A stretch of 14,763 nt of DNA, from assembly GCA_030539475.1 (NCBI GenBank), contig JAUNRY010000023.1, forward strand, positions 1-14,763. The letters run 5' to 3'. Made by a program: the position numbers and the translations under genes. The notes beneath the pieces were generated by a model. That model worked only from the letters and a program-made list of their open reading frames with translations, searched no databases and was not told where the DNA came from. Shown here one piece after another: positions 1 to 7,109 of this stretch; positions within the stretch are counted from its first letter, which is position 1, and each line of letters starts with the position of its first letter. The stretch comes from Bacteroidia bacterium. GTDB lineage: Bacteria > Bacteroidota > Bacteroidia > Bacteroidales > Dysgonomonadaceae.

Positions 1-378
1 TTTGCCTTGGAGCTTTATGGAAGCATAACCCACATTTTGCAGTTGAAAAGTGCCCATCGGTATTTTAAAATTTCCGGCAGGGATAGAAATTTTCGATGTT
101 TTTTCCCCGAAACCGACTTCAATAACCGATTCATTGTCAGACTTCCCTTTGATAGAAAGAGTTACTGCTCCCGGTTTGTAAAAATAAACGAATGTTTCGA
201 TTACCGACTTTTCATTTACCCATTTTTGCAGTCCGTTCTGGGTTATTGCCGCGCCATCGGGATACGATGTTACATAAGCATTTCCGCTCAGGTTTACATC
301 GTAAACGGCGTTTTGCGAAAACAGGTAAAGTGCGGCAACGTTGAGAAAAACCGTGAGGAGAAGTTTTTTTATTGTCAT
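1..378 (-). CDS. Secreted DUF5077/DUF3472-like protein, N-terminal part (cut by window edge)
   Basis: The frame is open from an ATG at 378 to the window edge, giving 126 codons with no stop, so the C-terminal part lies outside. Residues 1-21 form a typical signal peptide (basic MTIKK, then a hydrophobic run ending near LFSQ), so export to the periplasm or cell surface is expected. After it comes a beta-rich stretch with the pattern SGNAYVTSYPDGAAITQNGL and then alternating strands. From memory this resembles the DUF5077 domain that precedes DUF3472 in secreted Bacteroidota proteins, often close to glycan-related genes; the function is not established. It lies 48 bp downstream of the DUF4382 lipoprotein gene on the same strand, so co-transcription is plausible. 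The family assignment is inferred from a pattern only; the open frame, start and signal peptide are seen directly. The overlapping plus-strand frame has no such signals. Confidence 0.72.
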   Translation of the reverse strand, partial: MTIKKLLLTVFLNVAALYLFSQNAVYDVNLSGNAYVTSYPDGAAITQNGLQKWVNEKSVIETFVYFYKPGAVTLSIKGKSDNESVIEVGFGEKTSKISIPAGNFKIPMGTFQLQNVGYASIKLQGK

Positions 379-426
379 ATATTTTTTGGTTAGTTTAACT
401 GAGAAAGAGTTTTATATAAAAAACGT

Positions 427-1242
427 TTATCTTTTCAGCACAATTTTGGATTTGAGATCGCGTATCCTTCCCGTGAAAACGGTATCTACAAAGGTGGTGT
501 CTTTATAGCCCGATGCAGGATCTGCCAATACGTTTATTTCCCATTCCCCTTCAGGCAAGCCTTTGAAGAAGAATCTCCCGTCGGTAAATTCGGGCAAGGT
601 GAGCAGCGTATCGTTGTCTTTTGCGATAACAACAACCGGCGCAGCCTCTATCGGCGAGGCGTATCCTCTTAATGCGCCGCCAAAGGTTTCGGGAAAAACC
701 CTGATTACAGGCCTGAAAAAGAAATTTCCGTTGGATTCGTAAACCGATAGAGCGCTGTTTATGTCTATCAATATGCTGCTGATGTAATTGGCATACATGT
801 TGGCGTTTACATCTATTATTATGCCGTCTTGTATGGCCGGATCGAGAACCAGGCTTATGGATTCGGCCGCAGTGGGCGGATTTTCTGTGGGATACGTTCT
901 TAGGCCGGAGTTATTTCCAAATGTAATTCTTATTCTCCGCAACACGCCCATCGGGAAATATTGGTCGGCAATCTGTTTGTATTTATCTGATAATAGAGGA
1001 GTTATGTTGTGCACGCTGGGTTCTATATCGAGCGTTGCCCAGCTTTCGTTGCCGCCGGTGGAATCTACGGTGGAAATTTCTATTTTTTGAATATCCACGT
1101 TAAACTCTTGAAAATTTGCGGGCGACGCGTTGGCGAGATTTATCCGTAAACGGGTGGCGTTTACGCTGGGATCGTTTTTGGAGCATCCTGTTAAAAAAGT
1201 CATTGCCAAAAACGCGAAAAATATGTGAGTGGCTATTTTCAT
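427..1242 (-). CDS. DUF4382-domain lipoprotein with C-terminal beta-sandwich
   Basis: A 271-residue lipoprotein. Residues 1-20 are a lipoprotein signal peptide with lipobox LTGC and acylated Cys20, followed by SKND, an acidic start compatible with outer-membrane or surface sorting in Bacteroidota. Residues about 28-187 (ATRLRINLANASP, then VDIQKIEIS, and a VLRRIRITFG strand) fit DUF4382, a domain of unknown function common in Bacteroidota lipoproteins. Residues about 195-271 look like a carboxypeptidase-regulatory-like beta-sandwich, with a GRFFFKGLPEGEWEINV core. No catalytic motif is visible, so a structural or ligand-binding surface role is inferred. It is divergent from the efflux operon and upstream of the DUF5077-like gene. 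A TATCTTTG -7 element lies just ahead of the ATG. The lipoprotein call is firm; the domain name rests on pattern memory. Confidence 0.82.
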   Translation of the reverse strand: MKIATHIFFAFLAMTFLTGCSKNDPSVNATRLRINLANASPANFQEFNVDIQKIEISTVDSTGGNESWATLDIEPSVHNITPLLSDKYKQIADQYFPMGVLRRIRITFGNNSGLRTYPTENPPTAAESISLVLDPAIQDGIIIDVNANMYANYISSILIDINSALSVYESNGNFFFRPVIRVFPETFGGALRGYASPIEAAPVVVIAKDNDTLLTLPEFTDGRFFFKGLPEGEWEINVLADPASGYKDTTFVDTVFTGRIRDLKSKIVLKR

Positions 1243-1259
1243 TTCAGTTTAATTTGTTA

Positions 1260-1267
1260 CAAAGATA
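1260..1267 (-). promoter_or_regulatory. -7 promoter element for the DUF4382 lipoprotein gene
   Basis: Read on the minus strand this is TATCTTTG, an exact match to the Bacteroidota sigma-ABfr -7 consensus TAnnTTTG. It ends 17 bp before the lipoprotein start codon, so the leader would be very short. No clean TTTG is found about 20 bp further upstream, only T-rich sequence, so the -33 element is imperfect. Confidence 0.45.
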
Positions 1268-1308
1268 AGCATAACCTAAAAAAAGAGAATAAATAAACTG
1301 AAAAATAT

Positions 1309-1337
1309 TTAAACAATCGTTTTAATCATTTGTTTAA
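1309..1337. promoter_or_regulatory. Candidate TetR operator (inverted repeat)
   Basis: Arms TTAAACAA (1309-1316) and TTGTTTAA (1330-1337) are perfect inverted repeats separated by 13 bp. A tighter dyad, AAAC-AATC-GTTT, lies inside at 1311-1322. The right arm covers the TTTG -33 box of the downstream promoter, which is where a repressor would block RNA polymerase. TetR-family regulators commonly bind such dyads next to their own gene; binding here is inferred. Confidence 0.45.
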
Positions 1338-1360
1338 TATCGCGTAATTTTATACTTTTG
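1329..1360 (+). promoter_or_regulatory. Promoter of the TetR-efflux operon
   Basis: TTTG at 1329-1332, a 20-bp spacer, then TACTTTTG at 1353-1360 fully matches the Bacteroidota primary promoter (TTTG, 19-21 bp, TAnnTTTG). It lies 23 bp ahead of the TetR start codon and reads into the whole exporter operon. The leader between it and the ATG is A-rich, as is usual in this phylum. Confidence 0.75.
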
Positions 1361-1383
1361 CAACATCAAAAATAAATTCAAAC

Positions 1384-1986
1384 ATGGAAGAATTAACAAC
1401 CGAACAAAAAATAATTGACGCAGCGAGAAAAATCTTCACGCAAAAAGGTTACGCGGCCACCAAAACAAGGGATATTTCGGAAGCCGCGGGCATAAACCTG
1501 GCATTGTTGAATTACTACTTCGGAAGCAAGGAAAACCTGTTTAAACTAATTGTTTTAGAGAAGTTTAAAGAGATGTTTGGCTTGTTGAACCCGGTGTTGT
1601 CTGATGAAAACGTATCGTTGGAAGAAAAGGTGAAAACACTGGTTGATTATTACACCAACCTGTTGAGCGAAAACGAAGATTTGCCCATTTTTGTGCTCAG
1701 CGAGTTGAAAAACAACGAACGAATTTTCGATGATATTTTGCAAATGGCGCGAACCATATCGCAGCCCGTTATTGAAAAACAACTGAAAGAAAAAGGCATT
1801 GTGCTGTCTCCCGCCAACTTTGTAATCAATATTATATCTCTCACTATTTTTCCATTTGTGGCAAAGCCGATGCTGATATCGTCGGGTATTGTTGAGGAAA
1901 ATGATTTTGCGGCTTTCATAGAAAAACGGAAACAGGAAATTCCGGTATGGATAAATAAAATGTCAACGCAACAACATCGTTTATGA
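1384..1986 (+). CDS. TetR/AcrR-family transcriptional repressor
   Basis: A 200-residue, all-helical protein of normal TetR length. The N-terminal DNA-binding domain is clear: helix 1 (IIDAARKIFTQKGYAATKTR), then the helix-turn-helix at about residues 27-47 (TRDISEAAGINLALLNYYFGSKENLF), whose YYFGSKE segment is a family hallmark. Residues about 55-195 form the ligand-binding and dimerisation domain, which varies between family members, so the inducer cannot be read. It is the first gene of the exporter operon and its stop overlaps the TolC start (ATGA at 1983-1986), which implies translational coupling. The likely role is autorepression of the operon through the inverted repeat upstream, relieved by a pump substrate. 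This parallels E. coli CecR, which sits ahead of ybhGFSR. The ATG at 1384 is placed by the promoter and by the usual N-terminus. Confidence 0.93.
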   Translation: MEELTTEQKIIDAARKIFTQKGYAATKTRDISEAAGINLALLNYYFGSKENLFKLIVLEKFKEMFGLLNPVLSDENVSLEEKVKTLVDYYTNLLSENEDLPIFVLSELKNNERIFDDILQMARTISQPVIEKQLKEKGIVLSPANFVINIISLTIFPFVAKPMLISSGIVEENDFAAFIEKRKQEIPVWINKMSTQQHRL

Positions 1987-3254
1987 ATTTACCTAAATTA
2001 TTATTTACATCGCTTTTATTTCTTACGGCTACGGTATACGCGCAAACGCTCACGATAGACGATTGCCAGGAAATGGCACGCGAAAATTATCCCGCCCTGG
2101 CTCGGTTCAACGTGATTGAAAACGTAAAGAATTTCAATCTGCAAAATGCCGGTTCGGCGTATTTCCCACAACTGTCGTTAAACGCTAAAGCCACGTGGCA
2201 AAGCGATGTAACGAAAATAAACTTAGAACTGCCGCCAAACTTTCCGCCGCTCGAAATCCCCGTCCCCGACAAAGACCAATACCAGGTTTCTGCACAACTG
2301 AACCAGCTCATTTGGGACGGAGGGAAAATTGCCGCACAAAAAGAAACCATCGCCGCCGGCGCCGAGGTGGAAAAACACCGGCTCAAGGCCGAAGTTTACG
2401 CCCTGCATGAGCGCGTGAACAATGTTTTCTTCGGGATCTTGCTGCTCAACGAACAATTGGAGCAACAAAACATACTCGAAAACGAGTTGCAGCGGAATTA
2501 CAACCGGGTGCAAAGCTACATAGAAAACGGCGTGGCCAACGAGGCCGACCTCAGCGCGGTGAAAGTGGAACAACTGAAAGCCGGGCAGCAGCGCATTCAA
2601 ATGGAATCGGCGCTGGACAGTTACCTGAAAATTCTCTCCGTTTTAATCGGGCAACAGGTGGATGAAAACACCACTTTCCAAAAACCGCCGGACGATTTGC
2701 CGTTACCCAACCCCACAATCAACCGCCCCGAACTTCAACTTTTCGATGCGCAACAAAACCTGCTTAATTCGCAAAAAACGGCGCTGAACGCCAAAAATAT
2801 GCCCGTTATCGGCGCGTTCGCGCAAGGCGGTTACGGAAAACCGGCGTTAAATATGTTTGAAAATAAATTTAAACCGTATTTCGTGGGCGGCGTGAGCGTA
2901 TCGTGGAATTTCAGCAATCTTTACACGTACCGCAATGAGAAGAAAAGCATCGAGCAAGAACAGTCGGCCATCGATTCGCAACGCGAAACTTTCCTCTACA
3001 ACCTGAATATGCAACTGCCGCAACAACAAAACGAAATAGAGAAATACCGCCTGACGATGCAAGACGACAACGAAATCATCCGTTTGCGAACGCAAATAAA
3101 AGAAGCGGCCGATGCCAAAGTGGAAAACGGCGCCATGACGGTGTCGGATTTGCTGAAAGAAATAAACGAACTGGAAGCTGCCAAACAGGCAAAAGCGTTG
3201 CACGAAATACAATATTTAATGTCGATTTATAACTTGAAATATACAACGAATTAA
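1983..3254 (+). CDS. TolC-family outer-membrane efflux channel protein
   Basis: A 423-residue protein with a cleavable signal peptide (residues 1-20, ending VYA before Gln21), then LTIDDCQEMARENYPAL, the usual opening of the outer-membrane efflux protein family. The rest consists of two repeats of long amphipathic helices rich in Gln, Asn, Glu and Lys with short beta segments, the plan of the TolC trimer: a beta-barrel in the outer membrane and an alpha-helical tunnel in the periplasm. The stretch NGVANEADLSAVKVEQLKA (about residues 178-200) and its C-terminal partner NGAMTVSDLLKEINELEAAK (about 380-400) are characteristic repeated elements. The mature protein starts at Gln21 rather than an acylated Cys, so it appears not to be lipidated. 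It is coupled to the TetR gene by a 4-base overlap and is followed by the adaptor gene, so this operon supplies its own exit channel. Substrate unknown. Confidence 0.93.
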   Translation: MNLPKLLFTSLLFLTATVYAQTLTIDDCQEMARENYPALARFNVIENVKNFNLQNAGSAYFPQLSLNAKATWQSDVTKINLELPPNFPPLEIPVPDKDQYQVSAQLNQLIWDGGKIAAQKETIAAGAEVEKHRLKAEVYALHERVNNVFFGILLLNEQLEQQNILENELQRNYNRVQSYIENGVANEADLSAVKVEQLKAGQQRIQMESALDSYLKILSVLIGQQVDENTTFQKPPDDLPLPNPTINRPELQLFDAQQNLLNSQKTALNAKNMPVIGAFAQGGYGKPALNMFENKFKPYFVGGVSVSWNFSNLYTYRNEKKSIEQEQSAIDSQRETFLYNLNMQLPQQQNEIEKYRLTMQDDNEIIRLRTQIKEAADAKVENGAMTVSDLLKEINELEAAKQAKALHEIQYLMSIYNLKYTTN

Positions 3255-3279
3255 GAAATTAGAAATTAGAAGTTAGGAA
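3248..3279 (+). repeat. Heptamer array, GAAATTA family
   Basis: The TolC-adaptor spacer is built of 7-bp units: GAATTAA (overlapping the TolC stop), GAAATTA at 3255 and again at 3262, GAAGTTA at 3269, with a last partial unit running into the adaptor ATG. The same family occurs at 5895-5922. Confidence 0.7.
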
Positions 3280-4176
3280 ATGAAAACAATAAAATTCTCA
3301 CTCATCATTGCCACGCTCCTGATCCTTGTGTCCTGCGCCGGTAACGGCAATGATTTCGATGCCACCGGCTCATTCGAAGCTACGGAAATTATCGTATCGT
3401 CGCAAGCAAACGGCAAAATTCTGCAACTAAACGTGCAGGAAGGACAACAAGTGCAAGCGAACGAAATTGTTGGGCAAATTGACAGCACACAGCTTTATTT
3501 TCAGAAAATGAACCTGTTGAGCAACGCGCAAGGTGTTCGTGCGCAACGTCCCAACATTCACGAACAAACCGCCGCAATTGAACAGCAAATTCAAACATTG
3601 CAGCGGGAACGCACGCGAACGCAAAACTTAATAGCTGCAAACGCCGCCAACCAAAAGCAGTTAGACGATATAAACTCACAAATTGATGTGCTGCAAAAAC
3701 AACTGTCGGCGCAAACGTCCACGCTGCAAAAGAGCAGCGCCAACATATCGGCGCAAAGTTCCGCGTTGCAGATTCAGGTGGCGCAATTAGACGATTTGCT
3801 GGAAAAAAGTACGATAAAAAGCCCCATTTCGGGCGTGGTGCTCAACAAATACGCCGAAGCGGGCGAGCTTGCCGGAACGGGAACGCCGCTTTTTAAAGTT
3901 GCCGATGTAGATAATATGTTTCTGCGCGCGTATATTACCAACGACCAGCTCTCGAAAATAAAGCTAAACCACAGCGTTACCGTGCGCGTTGACGAGGGCG
4001 GCGGCAAAATGAAATCATACCCGGGAACCATTTCGTGGATTTCGGACAAAGCGGAATTTACGCCCAAAACCATTCAAACTAAAAACGAACGCGCCAATTT
4101 GGTGTATGCCGTAAAAATCGCGGTAAAAAACGACGGTTTTCTGAAAATAGGGATGTACGGCGAAGTGGTTTTTTAA
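3280..4176 (+). CDS. HlyD/YbhG-type periplasmic adaptor lipoprotein of the ABC efflux pump
   Basis: A 298-residue membrane-fusion protein. The signal peptide ends in lipobox LVSC with acylated Cys19, so the adaptor is probably anchored by lipid. Residues about 33-70 and 178-208 are the two halves of a biotinyl-lipoyl domain (ANGKILQLNVQEGQQV and ISGVVLNKYAEAGELAGTG). Between them, about 75-175, is a long Gln/Ala-rich coiled-coil hairpin that would reach the TolC tunnel. Residues 210-298 form the beta-barrel region, with FTPKTIQTKNERANLVYAVK (260-279), a motif typical of the YbhG/HlyD-D23 subgroup serving ABC-2 exporters. It bridges the permeases and the TolC-type channel encoded next to it. 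It starts right after the heptamer array, with a purine-rich GGAA just before the ATG. Confidence 0.93.
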   Translation: MKTIKFSLIIATLLILVSCAGNGNDFDATGSFEATEIIVSSQANGKILQLNVQEGQQVQANEIVGQIDSTQLYFQKMNLLSNAQGVRAQRPNIHEQTAAIEQQIQTLQRERTRTQNLIAANAANQKQLDDINSQIDVLQKQLSAQTSTLQKSSANISAQSSALQIQVAQLDDLLEKSTIKSPISGVVLNKYAEAGELAGTGTPLFKVADVDNMFLRAYITNDQLSKIKLNHSVTVRVDEGGGKMKSYPGTISWISDKAEFTPKTIQTKNERANLVYAVKIAVKNDGFLKIGMYGEVVF

Positions 4177-4185
4177 CAATAAAAT

Positions 4186-5085
4186 ATGATTACAGTAAAA
4201 AAGCTGCATAAAACCTACGAAAAAGTTACCGCGCTAAACAACCTTTCGTTCACGGTGAACGATGGTGAAATTTTTGGCGTTATCGGGCCCGATGGCGCCG
4301 GAAAAACAACCCTTTTTCGCATCCTTGCCTCACTGTTGCTGCCCGACAGCGGTTCTGCCGAAATGAACGGGTTAAACGTGGTGAAGGATTTCAAGAAAAT
4401 CCGAAAAATAATCGGATACATGCCCGGCCGGTTTTCTCTTTATCAGGATTTAAGCGTGGAAGAAAACCTGAAGTTTTTCGCCACTATTTTCAACGCCACT
4501 ATCGAAGATAACTACCACCTGATTAAAGATATTTACCGGCAGATTGAGCCGTTTAAAAAGCGGCGCGCCGGCGCACTATCGGGAGGGATGAAACAAAAAC
4601 TGGCGCTCAGTTGCGCACTCATACACAAACCCGAAGTGCTGATTCTGGACGAACCCACCACGGGTGTCGATCCTGTTTCGCGCAAAGAGTTTTGGGATAT
4701 GCTCAAAAAACTGAAAACCGACGGAATCACCATCCTCGTATCCACAGCTTACATGGACGAAGCGGGCATGTGCGACCGCATTGCGCTAATGCGCGAAGGC
4801 AATTTCATCGCCACCGACACGCCCGAAAACATCATTAGCGCCTATCAGGAAACGCTCTGGGCGGTGGAAACCGAAAACATGCCGGCTTCGCTACGCGATT
4901 TGAGAAACCACCCGAAGGTGAAAACCTGTTTCGCTTTTGGAAACCGGCATCACATAACGGTTCAGCCAAATTTATCGGAAGCGGAGCTTCAAGATTACCT
5001 GAAAGTAAAGGGTTACGCCAACATCGTGGTTGAACCGATTTCGCCCACGGTAGAAGATTGCTTTATGGCGCTTACAAACGCTTAA
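4186..5085 (+). CDS. ABC transporter ATPase 1 (YbhF N-half type; degenerate Q- and H-loops)
   Basis: A 299-residue nucleotide-binding subunit of an ABC-2 exporter. Visible motifs are Walker A GPDGAGKT (34-41), signature LSGGM (131-135), Walker B VLILDEP with catalytic Glu156, and D-loop GVDP. Two key positions differ from the norm. The Q-loop reads YMPGRFSLY, with Gly81 where Gln is expected, and the switch motif reads STAYMDEA, with Ala188 in place of the switch His. Residues about 225-299 form a C-terminal extension typical of this drug-export group. The gene starts 9 bp after the adaptor gene and is followed by a second ATPase, so the two correspond to the halves of E. coli YbhF, which is one fused chain. 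The pair probably works as a heterodimer in which this subunit gives the good signature motif but a poor ATP-binding side. The reading of the changed codons was checked in the DNA (GGC and GCT). Confidence 0.93.
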   Translation: MITVKKLHKTYEKVTALNNLSFTVNDGEIFGVIGPDGAGKTTLFRILASLLLPDSGSAEMNGLNVVKDFKKIRKIIGYMPGRFSLYQDLSVEENLKFFATIFNATIEDNYHLIKDIYRQIEPFKKRRAGALSGGMKQKLALSCALIHKPEVLILDEPTTGVDPVSRKEFWDMLKKLKTDGITILVSTAYMDEAGMCDRIALMREGNFIATDTPENIISAYQETLWAVETENMPASLRDLRNHPKVKTCFAFGNRHHITVQPNLSEAELQDYLKVKGYANIVVEPISPTVEDCFMALTNA

Positions 5086-5090
5086 TCCTC

Positions 5091-5117
5091 CGTCCGGCTG
5101 CTCAGAGCGGCCTGACG
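5091..5117. other. Hairpin between the two ATPase genes
   Basis: Arms of 12 bases (CGTCCGGCTGCT at 5091-5102 and AGCGGCCTGACG at 5106-5117) pair around a CAG triloop with one C-T mismatch and one G-T wobble. It begins 5 bases after the first ATPase stop. No T-tract follows, so it is unlikely to be an efficient intrinsic terminator. A role in mRNA stability or in balancing the two subunits is possible but inferred. Confidence 0.5.
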
Positions 5118-5139
5118 CGTTAGAAAAACAGTTGAAACT

Positions 5140-5880
5140 ATGAAAGAAGTTATTAAAGTGTCCAATCTCACCAAAAAATTCGGCAATTTCACTGCCGTAG
5201 ACCACATTTCATTCGACGTGCGCCAAGGAGAAATATTCGGATTTTTGGGCGCCAACGGCGCGGGAAAAACCACCGCCATGCAAATGCTTTGCGGTATCAG
5301 CAAACCCACATCGGGGAAAGGAACCGTGGCCGGATTCGACGTTTTGAAACAGAACGAAAAAATTAAAAAAAATATCGGATACATGAGCCAGAAGTTTTCG
5401 CTTTACGAAGACCTGAAAGTATGGGAAAACATTCGACTTTTCGGGGGGATTTACGGATTGAGCGACAAAGAAATTGCGCGCAAAACCAATGACTTGTTGC
5501 ATCGCCTGAATTTTGAAAGCGAACGAAACACCATCGTAAAATCGCTGCCGCTGGGGTGGAAACAGAAACTCGCGTTTTCGGTGGCCATTTTTCATACGCC
5601 GCAAATTGTGTTTCTCGACGAGCCTACCGGCGGAGTCGATCCGGCCATGCGGCGCCAGTTTTGGGAAATGATTTACGAAGCCGCCAATGAAGGAATTACC
5701 GTTTTCGTAACCACCCATTACATGGACGAAGCCGAATACTGCGACCGTGTTTCCATGATGGTGGACGGCCGCATTGACGCGTTGGACACTCCCGCCGAAC
5801 TGCGCCGCCAATTCAACGCCGAAACAATGGATGAGGTATTTCGGAAATTGGCAAGAAAAGCGGTGAGAACTGATAATTGA
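5140..5880 (+). CDS. ABC transporter ATPase 2 (YbhF C-half type; degenerate signature motif)
   Basis: A 246-residue ABC ATPase. Walker A is GANGAGKT (37-44), the Q-loop is intact (YMSQKFSLY, Gln84), Walker B is IVFLDEP with Glu161, the D-loop is GVDP, and the switch His193 is present in TTHYMDEAEYCDR. The signature is LPLGW (136-140) instead of LSGGQ, so this subunit keeps its own ATP-binding side but offers a weak signature to its partner. This is complementary to ATPase 1, which has a good signature but lacks the Q-loop Gln and switch His. From memory, the C-terminal half of E. coli YbhF also has an LPLG-type signature. It should power the two permeases encoded next. The ATG at 5140 (MKEVIKVSNLTKKFG) gives the usual domain start. 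Two repeat arrays occupy the 104-bp spacer that follows. Confidence 0.93.
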   Translation: MKEVIKVSNLTKKFGNFTAVDHISFDVRQGEIFGFLGANGAGKTTAMQMLCGISKPTSGKGTVAGFDVLKQNEKIKKNIGYMSQKFSLYEDLKVWENIRLFGGIYGLSDKEIARKTNDLLHRLNFESERNTIVKSLPLGWKQKLAFSVAIFHTPQIVFLDEPTGGVDPAMRRQFWEMIYEAANEGITVFVTTHYMDEAEYCDRVSMMVDGRIDALDTPAELRRQFNAETMDEVFRKLARKAVRTDN

Positions 5881-5894
5881 TTGCAATTTTGGAA

Positions 5895-5922
5895 GAAATT
5901 AAAAATTAGAAATTAGAAGAAA
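5895..5922 (+). repeat. Heptamer array, GAAATTA family
   Basis: Four consecutive 7-bp units: GAAATTA at 5895 and 5909, AAAATTA at 5902 and the diverged GAAGAAA at 5916. It shares its unit with the array at 3248-3279. Confidence 0.65.
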
Positions 5923-5947
5923 ATCACGGGCAACGATTAATTCCTAG

Positions 5948-5975
5948 GTAACTCGCAACCCGTAACCCGCAACCC
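5948..5975 (-). repeat. Heptamer array, GAGTTAC/GGGTTGC family
   Basis: Four 7-bp units: GTAACTC at 5948, GCAACCC at 5955 and 5969, GTAACCC at 5962. On the minus strand these read GAGTTAC and GGGTTGC, the same family as the plus-strand array at 8233-8267. It ends 9 bp before the permease 1 start codon. Confidence 0.68.
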
Positions 5976-5984
5976 GAAGTAAAC

Positions 5985-7091
5985 ATGAAGCAATTTCTCT
6001 CCTTTGTTCAAAAGGAATTTTACCACATATTTCGCGACGGCCGCACAATGCTTATCCTGCTGGGAATGCCTGTGGTGCAAATTTTGTTGTTTGGTTTCGC
6101 CATCAATATGGAAGTGCAAAACATCCGCACGGCTGTATTCGATCCGGCGCGCGATGCGGCAACCACAGAAATAAGCGGGCGAATAGCGGCAAACAGCTAT
6201 TTTAATGAGCAAAAGCACGTGCATTCGTTCCATGAAATAAACAGGTTGCTCCAACAAGGGGAAATTGATGTAGCCGTGGTGTTTGAGCAAAATTTCAACG
6301 AAAACCTTGTTCACACAAAAAAAGCGCAGATACAAATAATTACCGACGCATCCAATCCAAACACCGGAACCATTGTGGCCAATTATGTTACGGCCATCAT
6401 TGGCGAGTATCAAAAAGAAAAACTTCAACTTAACGCCATCCCCTATCAAATTGTTGTTGAAAATAAGTTGCTTTACAATCCCGAAATGAAATCGGCTTAC
6501 ACTTTCGTGCCCGGAATTATGGGATTGGTGCTGATGATTATTTGCGCCATGATGACCTCTATTTCCATTGTCCGCGAAAAAGAGCGCGGCACCATGGAAG
6601 TGCTGCTGGCCTCGCCCATAAAATCGTGGACGATACTTATTGCCAAAACCATTCCTTACCTGTCGTTGTCGCTCATCAACCTGATTACCATTCTTTTGCT
6701 ATCGGCGTATGTTCTGCACGTACCTATTCAGGGCAGCCTGGCATTGCTGATATTTATTTCTGTTCTGTTTATTTTTCTGGCTTTGTCGCTGGGGTTGATT
6801 ATTTCCACAGCGGTTAGAACCCAGGAAGTTGCCGTAATTATATCGGGAATAGGATTGATGATGCCCACGCTGATTCTTTCGGGAATGATTTTCCCTATCG
6901 ATAACATGCCTTTGCTGTTGCAATGGGCCTCAACGCTTGTTCCGGCTCGGTGGTATATTACAGCCGTAAAAAAAGTAATGATAGAAGGATTGGGTATCGC
7001 GTACATTATAAAAGAGTTGAGCATCATAGCCGGAATGATTGTTTTTCTTATCGGCGTAAGCATTGCCAACATAAAATACAGGCTTAATTGA
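5985..7091 (+). CDS. ABC-2 type permease 1 (YbhS-like)
   Basis: A 368-residue inner-membrane permease. The architecture is typical for ABC-2 exporters: a short cytoplasmic helix (FVQKEFYHIFRDGRTM), TM1 at about 22-41, a large periplasmic domain (about 42-170), then a cluster of five further hydrophobic segments (about 173-195, 220-243, 250-276, 283-304 and 343-362). The conserved cytoplasmic coupling motif is REKERGTMEVLLASPI (197-212), the standard ABC2 signature of the YbhS/YhiI group. It would pair with permease 2, encoded 18 bp downstream, and be driven by the two ATPases upstream. The substrate cannot be inferred; YbhSR relatives have been linked to drug and cation export. The ATG at 5985 gives the normal N-terminus. 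Confidence 0.92.
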   Translation: MKQFLSFVQKEFYHIFRDGRTMLILLGMPVVQILLFGFAINMEVQNIRTAVFDPARDAATTEISGRIAANSYFNEQKHVHSFHEINRLLQQGEIDVAVVFEQNFNENLVHTKKAQIQIITDASNPNTGTIVANYVTAIIGEYQKEKLQLNAIPYQIVVENKLLYNPEMKSAYTFVPGIMGLVLMIICAMMTSISIVREKERGTMEVLLASPIKSWTILIAKTIPYLSLSLINLITILLLSAYVLHVPIQGSLALLIFISVLFIFLALSLGLIISTAVRTQEVAVIISGIGLMMPTLILSGMIFPIDNMPLLLQWASTLVPARWYITAVKKVMIEGLGIAYIIKELSIIAGMIVFLIGVSIANIKYRLN

Positions 7092-7109
7092 CGGATAATT
7101 TAAGATAAT

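Noticed and set aside
7..393. Open frame of 128 codons on the plus strand at the left edge
   Set aside because: It lies opposite the DUF5077/DUF3472-like gene, which has a signal peptide and a domain-like pattern; the plus-strand product is rich in Phe, Tyr, Arg and Cys without recognisable motifs, as is typical of an antisense shadow.
5140..5880. ATPase 1 and 2 as one gene broken by a frameshift
   Set aside because: Each has its own start, stop and complete motif set, and a 54-bp non-coding spacer with a hairpin separates them; two genes fit better than a broken fusion, although YbhF is fused in E. coli.
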